Source: a virus. From it: a DNA stretch of 64,000 bases. Shown one piece after another: positions 58,601 through 64,000 of this stretch (positions within the stretch are counted from its first letter, which is position 1; every line of letters starts with the position of its first letter). Under the pieces are notes generated by a model. That model made no database searches, was not told where the DNA came from, and saw nothing but the letters and a program-made list of their open reading frames with translations. The stretch covers positions 1 through 64,000 of IMG/VR virus record IMGVR_UViG_3300029922_000055. One strand, written 5' to 3'. Made by a program: the position numbers and the translations under genes.

Positions 58601-60371
58601 CAATTATTGTTCCCGCTACGATTTCATTTCCGGAAACACTCAAATTTCCTGGACCAGATAACGTTCCTCCAGATAATGGGAGATATGCACCAGACATTAA
58701 ATATTTCTTGTCAAACAGATTATCAGAACTTGTAATACCATATCCGGAAAGTGTTGTTGGTGTTCCTGAAATTTTAGTCCAAGATATAGAAGAGCTTGTA
58801 GGATAATATGGTAATACAGGAATATCACCAGAAGTCAAAGTAGTTCCAGAAATTACTCTTCCATAAGCATCCGAAGAAATCTTTGTATAAACTCCACTAG
58901 TTCCAATGGGAGAAAGGTTTACGGAAATATTTCCTGAAGTTGTTACCGGAGTCAATCCTATTGTTAATGTTGTTGAACTTAAACCAACAGAAGAAACCGA
59001 ACCATAATTTAATGATGGAATGGTAGACAAATATGGAAGAACTGGAATGTCGGCAGAAGTTAAAGTAGTCCCGGAAATAACGCGCCCTTTCGAATCCGTT
59101 TGAACTTTAGTATATATACCAGAAGTTCCAACTGCCGAAAGTGTTGAAGAAAGTATTACAGACCCGGTTCCATTAAAAGAAATATTTGAAGCTACGATAT
59201 CACCAACAATTCCGAAATTCTGAGGAGTAGTTAATTGATTTGCTGTAAGACTTTGTAAAGATGTTCCGGAAAGATTTCCAAAATGTGTTCCAGAAATATT
59301 AGTTGCCGATATGTTGGTTCCTGTTAATGGTCCAGTTAATGTTCCACCGCTTAAAGGAAGATAAAGACTTAGTCCAGATAAAGAGGGAATCGCGGAAAGT
59401 TGAGCATACTTACTATTAAATAAAGTATCACTAGATGTAATTCCATATCCAGATAAAGTGCTTGGTGTTCCAGAAATATTGTTCCAAGAAATTGAAGCAC
59501 TCGCAGGATAATATGGAAGAATAGGTATATCAGAACTTGTTAAAAATCCACCCGACACAATTCTTCCATATTTGTCTACTTGTGTTTTTGTATATGTTCC
59601 TGAAGTTCCGAACAAAGAAAGGTTTACTAGAATATTTCCGGAAGTTGTTATGGGAGTATTAGAAATTGTTAATGTTGTTGAGGACAATCCAACGGAAGAA
59701 ACCGAACCACCACTGCCTGCACCCGCTGAAGAAAATGGAATCCACGTTAAATTTCCTGAACCATTATTAGCCAAAACACCAATAGCATTCGTAGGAAATA
59801 TTAAATTGTCGTTAAATTGAATAGAAACATTTTGTGCATAGTTGGAACCATTTACTTCGAGCACCCAAGAACCCGCCGGAATAGAATTATTATACAAAGC
59901 AACACTTACGCTAGTATTTGCAGCAATAGTCCATAAAGTACTTCCACCATTTGCACTCACGACAACACTATTGACAGTATTATTAAAAAAGTTATATGAA
60001 ATTCCACTAGTCAAAGTTGTCGCATCCGGCAAAACTATTAAAGTGGTTGCTCCGTTTAATACAGTATTATAAGGAGATGCGGAAGTCATTGTTAAAGTGC
60101 TTCCAGCAAATGTTTGAATACCTGGAGAGAAAGAATTTGTAACAAGATTTCCGGAAATACTTATATTAGTTCCAGACAGATTTCCAGTCAATGTTCCGCC
60201 AGATAAAGGTAAATATCCAGAAACTAAAAGATATCTATAAATACCAAATTCATCAACTGTATATAAAATGTTTTGGGTATTTACAGCAAGGAGAATATTT
60301 GCTGGGTCGGCGTTATTAGCAATCGAATCTTTTTTTCTTAATTCTAACGCACCAGACTTAAATCCCGACAT
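55635..60371 (-). CDS. Large tail fibre with modular repeats, 1578 aa
   Basis: The N-terminus (MSGFKSGALELRKKDSIANN) resembles virion-attachment ends. The body repeats Y-L-P-L-S-G-G-T-L-x-G/S units, a common phage fibre motif, at least seven times. Three blocks contain YadA-like N-x-x-I-G-x-x-A-G repeats (NVYIGNQTGQNNIGHGNVYI and similar). Two successive blocks are near-identical in DNA with a period of 627 bases (209 residues). The C-terminus ends in a compact beta domain (YNWFVYDGTHWWFTGSFIAN), probably the tip. An SD (CAGGAG) and a late box precede it. Confidence 0.85.
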   Translation of the reverse strand: MSGFKSGALELRKKDSIANNADPANILLAVNTQNILYTVDEFGIYRYLLVSGYLPLSGGTLTGNLSGTNISISGNLVTNSFSPGIQTFAGSTLTMTSASPYNTVLNGATTLIVLPDATTLTSGISYNFFNNTVNSVVVSANGGSTLWTIAANTSVSVALYNNSIPAGSWVLEVNGSNYAQNVSIQFNDNLIFPTNAIGVLANNGSGNLTWIPFSSAGAGSGGSVSSVGLSSTTLTISNTPITTSGNILVNLSLFGTSGTYTKTQVDKYGRIVSGGFLTSSDIPILPYYPASASISWNNISGTPSTLSGYGITSSDTLFNSKYAQLSAIPSLSGLSLYLPLSGGTLTGPLTGTNISATNISGTHFGNLSGTSLQSLTANQLTTPQNFGIVGDIVASNISFNGTGSVILSSTLSAVGTSGIYTKVQTDSKGRVISGTTLTSADIPVLPYLSTIPSLNYGSVSSVGLSSTTLTIGLTPVTTSGNISVNLSPIGTSGVYTKISSDAYGRVISGTTLTSGDIPVLPYYPTSSSISWTKISGTPTTLSGYGITSSDNLFDKKYLMSGAYLPLSGGTLSGPGNLSVSGNEIVAGTIIASNFYTDANQNISISNPNNNGNNNILIGSQMGNSLTSAATFNVFIGPYAGSNNISGSGNVYVGSSNGQVNAGSNNTFLGFSVGYNQLSATNLLLIDTGGGRGSGGAELSNSLIVGTGHTFPSLQTLSLNANTTVSQNLNVSGTTTLGTLNGILKGTSGVVSIATSSDFPALPYLSAMPTLNYLPLSGGTLSGPGNLSVSGNEIVAGTIIASNFYTDSYNLVVGSLNSRLGVNNVIIGAQAGQSNTSAGGANTFIGQAAGQLNASGDSNVYIGNQTGQNNIGHGNVYIGRTAGSYQTSSNNQIIIDAGGSDLFRNSQTSAYMIVGQANLSPANQTLSLNANTTVSQKLNVSGTTTLGTLNGILKGTSGVVSIATSSDFPSFSGLYLPLSGGTLSGPGNLNVSGAFNVNNFLTYDNVNYNTNLGLSAGKNISTGKYNVLIGNNAGSSILTAQNSVYIGTNAGSNSNKGNNVYIGTNAGATDINGAYNTFLGYSAGYYQANPLQTLILDVMNRSSSADELASSLIVGKGNSNASLQTLSLNANTTVSQNLNVSGTTTLNILTTSAGGDLTGNLQTPTVLGLVGHPLSLAFNGYLFNNGSTVVSRSISASDVGNLSNLYLPLSGGTLTGVLQSTTYMAISGGVNSIGNSSNVIGGGPYVAAQNTTNQGWVAQLGTSNTWDFWNLTCAGTSTWTKNIQFFPGGNIVTPGNLNVSGTTTLGNVVSLPFNSTSTNSLGIGTTGNFGSNNFELGISISAAASHWPFGIVKNGSNIFTIDTFGNTTNYGNLNVSGSSNFVGDILSNTGLGKWRVFSTATDTVNNSPWYGLGYSNLNMGSGSRTQLAGYWGIRLQTAAAYLDIDNNGTSNTLGFTGTATLSGGLNVSGTMLGRQASQTANTNPYNLGNISPYWVFANTNSVVINLPSSPSVGCAFCVVNATAYGVTVNAGSAIISTIYNNFASSVAIASPASFSNGPYNWFVYDGTHWWFTGSFIANY
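57471..58724 (-). repeat. 627-bp in-frame tandem duplication within the fibre gene
   Basis: Segments around 57471-57607 and 57958-58070 recur at an offset of exactly 627 bases (58098-58234 and 58585-58697) with only a few differences, while the middle of each unit has diverged. The period is a multiple of three (209 codons). A further partial copy of one segment lies near 56933-57012. Confidence 0.75.
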
Positions 60372-60412
60372 TTGATAAACTCCTGAATGGACGCTCGAAA
60401 GCCTTTATCAGA

Positions 60413-60421
60413 ATTATTTAT
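60413..60421 (-). promoter_or_regulatory. T4-like late promoter box
   Basis: ATAAATAAT on the minus strand, overlapping the gp15 stop and about 42 bases before the fibre ATG, with CAGGAG as SD between them. Confidence 0.55.
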
Positions 60422-61206
60422 CAAAGTTCGAAATAATTATTATCTACTTTTGTATAACCAGTTGCGGAAGTGTTTACAGGAAAACTCCAATTATAATTTG
60501 CAGGAGGAGTTGCGGATGTTGGTAAACCAGAAGTAGAATAAAACTCTCCAAGATTAGCACCGAAATTATAATTTGTATTAATGATTTTAATTATAGATCC
60601 ATAGGAAATTGGCCTATACATTTGACCATCTACTTTAAAAGAAATCTTTGCATTAAAATATCTAGACTGTTCTTCCGAAAGTTCTGTAGGTTGGTCTAAT
60701 GTAACGCCCAACAATTCTACTCTTAAGTTTCTTTCTAAATTTAAGAAATCGAATTCTTGTATTCTCAAATAACTTGTAGGAGAAAAGAAAGGGCATATTT
60801 GTTCTAATACTTGAAAAAGATGGTCCATGCTTTCCGTAGCTATTTCTAATTGAAAAGAATAATCATACGGAACTGGTTGGATATCTTCTACGAAAGAATC
60901 TCCAAAAGCTGACGTATAAAATTCCCGAGCATCGTTTACGGACCTTGCTCTATCTTGAGAAAACCCTAAAGAATCTATAGATGCAAGAATCGATGGCAAA
61001 GAGGGATAATATTTTTTTCCTGATTGCTGTTGAAGATTAAACAAATAAGCTTTATCTGCTACACCATATTTCAAAGGAACTGGAATAATTTGCGTCACTA
61101 CATTACTAGTTCCTGAAGTATAATTATAAACAGAAATATTATTAAACATATCTAGAAAAGCTACTAAAATCTTTCTAGATGTTCTTGGATAATAATAAGA
61201 TTCCAT
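60421..61206 (-). CDS. gp15: gp15-like tail sheath completion protein
   Basis: 261 residues against 272 in T4. The start SYYYPRTSRKILVAFLDMFN corresponds to the T4 FGYFYNSSFRRYATLMGDLF region. IIPVPLKYGVADKAYLF, QPVPYDYSFQLEIATESMDH with LFQVLEQICPFFSP, and ISFKVDGQMYRPIS all align with gp15. It caps the head-end of the tail and stabilises the sheath before head joining. SD AAGGAAA is good. Confidence 0.85.
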   Translation of the reverse strand: MESYYYPRTSRKILVAFLDMFNNISVYNYTSGTSNVVTQIIPVPLKYGVADKAYLFNLQQQSGKKYYPSLPSILASIDSLGFSQDRARSVNDAREFYTSAFGDSFVEDIQPVPYDYSFQLEIATESMDHLFQVLEQICPFFSPTSYLRIQEFDFLNLERNLRVELLGVTLDQPTELSEEQSRYFNAKISFKVDGQMYRPISYGSIIKIINTNYNFGANLGEFYSTSGLPTSATPPANYNWSFPVNTSATGYTKVDNNYFEL

Positions 61207-61213
61207 CGTTTCC

Positions 61214-61639
61214 TTATTTTGTATTCACTACAGTTGTGCTTCTAGCTGTTTTAGTGACTTCTGGAATTGATGGAAGATTACCATTCAATAGATTAGATGT
61301 GGTAGATACAGATTTTTCTATAGCGGTGGTTTGTGTATGATTCAAAGTAGCGCCTAAATAAAATATCAGAAAAGCTAAGAATAAAATTGGCTGGCCATAT
61401 TTTAATATATTATCAAATCCAAATTTTGTGGGTTTGTTATATTCTATATGATCTTCAATCTTTACTAAGCGAACTTCGTGATTGTTTATAGTAGTATCAA
61501 TCTTATCTAATTTTTCGTCTATTTTGTTGAACCTTTGTTCCATCCTATTAAATCTATCATTGTTGCTGTCATTTATAGAGCGAGTCTGATTATCCAAAAG
61601 TTGCTGAAAGTGTTTCAGAATATCTATGTCATCGCCCAT
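61214..61639 (-). CDS. Coiled-coil protein with one membrane segment, 141 aa
   Basis: An N-terminal coiled coil with regular I/L spacing (NRMEQRFNKIDEKLDKIDTT, residues 30-65) is followed by one membrane segment (ILFLAFLIFYLGATL, about 85-100) and a polar S/T-rich end. This resembles small phage membrane proteins with a coiled coil, such as XhlA-type proteins in lysis modules, though a virion role is also possible. A perfect TATAAATAAT box and AAGGGGA precede it. Confidence 0.7.
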   Translation of the reverse strand: MGDDIDILKHFQQLLDNQTRSINDSNNDRFNRMEQRFNKIDEKLDKIDTTINNHEVRLVKIEDHIEYNKPTKFGFDNILKYGQPILFLAFLIFYLGATLNHTQTTAIEKSVSTTSNLLNGNLPSIPEVTKTARSTTVVNTK

Positions 61640-61660
61640 TTTTTATGTTCCCCTTTTAGA

Positions 61661-61670
61661 ATTATTTATA
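61661..61670 (-). promoter_or_regulatory. T4-like late promoter box
   Basis: TATAAATAAT on the minus strand, 22 bases before the coiled-coil membrane gene; an exact T4 late consensus core. Confidence 0.65.
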
Positions 61671-61693
61671 AAAAATTAAAGACGAAATGTTAT

Positions 61694-62065
61694 CTATTCC
61701 TCTGGTTCAATTTTCTTTAATAACGAATAATAATTAGGAACTTGCTTCAAATGATCCTTAGCAATTATTTCGGCAATTAGTGGTTCATCGCTATGTTCAG
61801 ATTCTTCTTTAATTCCAGATTTTAATTCTTCTTTATTTCCAGTAAACTTTTCGTAACGTCTATAAAGAAAATGGTTCAATATTTCAAAAACCATTTCGAA
61901 AATTTCTTCCGGAGTTTTGTCATTCTCTTTGGCAATTTGTTCTAGTTCTTTTATAGTTACTTTCTTATCAAAATTAAACCTTTTAATAAGTTTTGCTTTA
62001 AGAATGTCCGATTTTTCTTTAAGACTTTTTTGAGAACTTTCTTTAATGTATGTCGTTAGGTTCAT
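61694..62065 (-). CDS. DUF5661-like protein with capsid-targeting-like start, 123 aa
   Basis: The last 40 residues, GIKEESEHSDEPLIAEIIAK and DHLKQVPNYYSLLKKIE, fit the pattern E-x-E-H followed by I-A-x-x-H-L-K-E-x-P-x-Y-Y-x-x-L found in DUF5661-type proteins of unknown function. The N-terminus MNLTTYIKESSQ has Y-I-K-E, compatible with I-x-E cleavage by a T4-type prohead protease. The middle is helical and charged. AGGA provides an SD, and the start overlaps the HNH reading frame by four bases. Confidence 0.68.
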   Translation of the reverse strand: MNLTTYIKESSQKSLKEKSDILKAKLIKRFNFDKKVTIKELEQIAKENDKTPEEIFEMVFEILNHFLYRRYEKFTGNKEELKSGIKEESEHSDEPLIAEIIAKDHLKQVPNYYSLLKKIEPEE

Positions 62066-62732
62066 TCGTAGTATCCTAAAATAATATTGAGTATGTAAAC
62101 TAATTCTGAATTTTCGTAAACGTAATCTAAAATATCATCTGATTTATGAATATTTTCTGACCCTGGAAGCCATTGAAGATTACGAGGAAGATGAGCTAAT
62201 CTAACATGCTCCGGATTATCTAAATCAAAAATAGAAATTGGAATAATATGATCTAAATGCATTCTTTTCCTGGACCTGGGCCTTGTCCAACTTTTTCGAA
62301 AATTGTTTCAAAATCTATTCCGTATTCTTTACAACTCTTTGTCTTACCATTTTTCGAAAAATATTTAAATGCTTGAGATATTCTACATCTAAGTTTTCTA
62401 GTTAAATCATATTTATGATCTCTTGTCCGTCTATTTCTATCATATAGTTTTTTATTGTTTAATATATTTTCTTTATTTTCTATTCTCCAATTTAATATTT
62501 TTTCTTTATTTTCCGACGCATATTTTTTATAATATGGTTTGATTTTTTCTTTATTTTCAACAGAATAAATTCTATGTTTCGCGTCTATTTCTTCTTTATT
62601 ATCTAAATAATATTCTTTGCCATTTTTATGACAACAATCTTTACAAACTTTTCGCATTCCATCCAAACAATCTTTTCTTTTGGTAAATTCTGATTCGTCT
62701 TTTAATTCATGACATTGATTACATTCACGCAT
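62062..62732 (-). pseudogene. HNH endonuclease split by a -1 frameshift
   Basis: The first 159 codons encode a zinc-ribbon start (CNQCHELKDESEF...CKDCC) and a charged linker with repeated K-E-K-I/N units, ending shortly after GQGPGPGKE at a TAG. In the -1 frame, overlapping the last ten bases, MHLDHIIPISIFDLDNPEHV and LPRNLQWLPGSEN supply the HNH core (L-D-H, N-L-Q-W-L, N). One added A in the GGAAAAGAATG run would restore a full protein of about 225 residues. It is either an inactivated gene, a frameshift site (slippery AAAA), or a sequencing slip. Confidence 0.75.
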
Positions 62733-62753
62733 TATAAATACCTTTTTAAGTAT

Positions 62754-63494
62754 TTATGTATTCCACCACTCATTGAACGGATCTTTTGGAGGACATTCCG
62801 AAATGGCTGGCTGATATGCTATTGTGTTATTTTCTTGGTTTATAAAATTACCGATGTTGAATAAGTCACTCTGATTTACATATTGAAGTAAGTCTGTCAT
62901 TGTTCCAGAAGTATCCGGAGAAACATTTAAGTGTTTGTCCCTAAAGACTCTCAAAATTATTTGCCAAGAATGTTTTCCTTGTAAGAAAATTTCAGTACTA
63001 TCTTTTACACTAATAATTTCATACAGAACGGAATTATAACTTGTTTCAAGCAAATCTGCAACTTGAGGAATATAAGAAGGATACGCAGATAAATTCCCAG
63101 TCGAATCACAAGTAGATGCAACGTTTAAGTGAGCTTTCGAAACATATGCTGTTATGATCTCACTCCAACCTATTCCAGCATTCGAAAAAGTCTTAGTTTC
63201 TCTCGGCAAATCAAAATAAGCCATAATATTAAAACGTCTTTCTATTGTTCGGCTATTATCTTCTTTAAATAATTTATCATAATTTAGATCATAGGAAATT
63301 TTTATATAAGAACAACAAACACCATGTTTATTATATGCTTCTGCTAACAACAAATCATACAGAAATCTTTCATTGTCATAATTCGAATTAAAATGATTGA
63401 AATAAACTTGACTAGGAACTCTTGAAGTAGAGAACGCCGTCTGATTTGGGTATACAATAGCAGGACTTGTATTGAAAAGAAGTAATAAACTCAT
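62754..63494 (-). CDS. gp14: gp14-like neck (head completion) protein
   Basis: 246 residues against 256 in T4 gp14. VYFNHFNSNYDNERFLYDLL aligns with the T4 [20 protein letters not shown] region, then AEAYNKHGVCCSYIKISYDL and MAYFDLPRETKTFSNAGIGW. gp14 helps close the head-tail neck. ATG 63494 is preferred; the frame extends to a GTG at 63509. A TATAAATAT-like box (ATAAATAT) is nearby but very close to the start. Confidence 0.78.
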   Translation of the reverse strand: MSLLLLFNTSPAIVYPNQTAFSTSRVPSQVYFNHFNSNYDNERFLYDLLLAEAYNKHGVCCSYIKISYDLNYDKLFKEDNSRTIERRFNIMAYFDLPRETKTFSNAGIGWSEIITAYVSKAHLNVASTCDSTGNLSAYPSYIPQVADLLETSYNSVLYEIISVKDSTEIFLQGKHSWQIILRVFRDKHLNVSPDTSGTMTDLLQYVNQSDLFNIGNFINQENNTIAYQPAISECPPKDPFNEWWNT

Positions 63495-63523
63495 GCAGAT
63501 ATTTATCACTTCATAAATAGTTC

Positions 63524-63955
63524 TTACAAAAATCTATACAAAGGGTTTCCGGAAGCTGAGACAATATATACATTCTGCCCGTTAGAAAGAGGCTCATCCC
63601 AATTTACTCCAATATCATTTCCAAATAATGTAAAATATGGAGAACCAGTTGCTGAATTAGATATAGAATATGATATCAAATCTCCAGGATGTAAATAAAA
63701 TCTAACCGAAGAATAATATGAAGGAGAGTTTAAAGAAGTTCCTGAAGAAGTTCCCGAAGGAATACTTTGCAAATAACCTACACCTAAACCATTTGAAACA
63801 GGTAATGGAGAAGCTGATGAAATATATTGCTGAACATCTTGAGAACCAAACACCGGCTTTACTACTTGACACTGTGCTGATAATACACCAAATGTTTCAG
63901 ATGCTATTAAAGCTACTTGATTATTTGCCGCATTTATAGAAACATTATCAGTCAT
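63524..63955 (-). CDS. Hypothetical beta-rich virion protein, 143 aa
   Basis: Not recognised. It is rich in S, N, V and G. SSVRFYLHPGDLISYSISNS and FTLFGNDIGVNWDEPLSNGQ look like beta-sandwich strands. It lies before gp14-like and has AAAGGA as SD, so it may be a head decoration or neck-associated protein. No T4 homolog is evident. Confidence 0.65.
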   Translation of the reverse strand: MTDNVSINAANNQVALIASETFGVLSAQCQVVKPVFGSQDVQQYISSASPLPVSNGLGVGYLQSIPSGTSSGTSLNSPSYYSSVRFYLHPGDLISYSISNSATGSPYFTLFGNDIGVNWDEPLSNGQNVYIVSASGNPLYRFL

Positions 63956-63969
63956 TTTTTAAAAATCCT

Positions 63970-64000
63970 TTAAGAAATTATTCCAGCACTAGTAGCGAAA
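63970..64000 (-). CDS. Possible 3' end of an upstream gene
   Basis: The last nine codons of one leftward frame (FATSAGIIS, then TAA) remain before the window edge. All three frames contain a stop in this short stretch, so the frame is a guess. The SD AAAGGA for the next gene follows directly. Confidence 0.25.
   Translation of the reverse strand, partial: FATSAGIIS

Noticed and set aside
55696-60072. Several rightward frames of 61-146 codons
   Set aside because: Antisense shadows of the repetitive fibre gene; no signals for expression and no recognisable protein.
55635-60371. Diversity-generating retroelement acting on the fibre
   Set aside because: No reverse transcriptase gene and no template repeat were seen in the window; the duplication is a plain 627-base repeat.
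1-64000. tRNA genes
   Set aside because: No T-loop GGTTCGAATCC-type sequence with matching arms was noticed on either strand, and there is almost no space outside genes.

Overview
This is a 64 kb piece of an AT-rich genome of a tailed phage with a contractile tail, built on the T4 plan. Recognisable T4-type proteins include the terminase subunits (gp17, probable gp16), tail sheath (gp18), tail tube (gp19), sheath-completion protein (gp15), neck protein (gp14), baseplate proteins (gp6, gp25, gp53, gp5, gp27-like, gp26) and the translational repressor RegA. No capsid, portal or replisome genes lie inside the window. The host cannot be named. Classical sigma70-type promoters and clear Shine-Dalgarno (SD) sites argue for an ordinary SD-using bacterium. 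Tail lysozyme, giant adhesin and glycan-active tail proteins fit a Gram-negative host with a polysaccharide-rich surface, but that is inference.

Layout. (1) 0-3.8 kb: accessory minigenes in two leftward operons with sigma70-like promoters, plus a two-gene rightward unit. (2) 3.8-5.1 kb: two late-type genes of unknown function. (3) 5.2-10.4 kb: a leftward early operon read from one strong promoter. It encodes an NAD-dependent DNA ligase, about ten tiny overlapping related genes, a DNA methyltransferase and a probable restriction endonuclease. (4) 10.4-14.6 kb: zincin-like protease, PhoH-type ATPase, small membrane (lysis-type) genes interrupted by a TnpB gene, and RegA. (5) 14.6-46.4 kb: the tail module, read leftward. 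From right to left it holds sheath, tubes, gp26-type assembly proteins, tape-measure pair (one with a lysozyme domain), baseplate hub and wedge, glycosyltransferase, SGNH hydrolase, a 2198-residue adhesin and a YadA-like fibre. (6) 46.5-53.1 kb: the large terminase and the probable small terminase, separated by accessory genes. (7) 53.4-64 kb: a secreted protein on the other strand, a second glycosyltransferase, a 1578-residue fibre, gp15, small genes, a frameshifted HNH nuclease and gp14.

Regulation. Six promoters share TTGACA, a 17-base spacer and usually TATCTT; these probably serve early transcription by the host polymerase. A second set of sites resembles the T4 late promoter TATAAATA and precedes many structural genes. 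Most genes overlap by 1 to 14 bases, so translational coupling is likely throughout.

Most unusual content: the array of overlapping micro-genes at 6.8-8.5 kb; a four-gene cassette at 49.7-51.6 kb whose proteins share an N-terminus like the T4 capsid-targeting sequence, two of them with a kinase-like glycine loop; an inverted tail-to-tail paralog pair at 48.9-49.6 kb; an interlocked inverted-repeat leader at 53.2 kb; and a strongly over-represented motif TTCGGAA/TTCCGAA scattered over the whole window. All function calls rest on reading the sequence and recalled family patterns; no database search was run.
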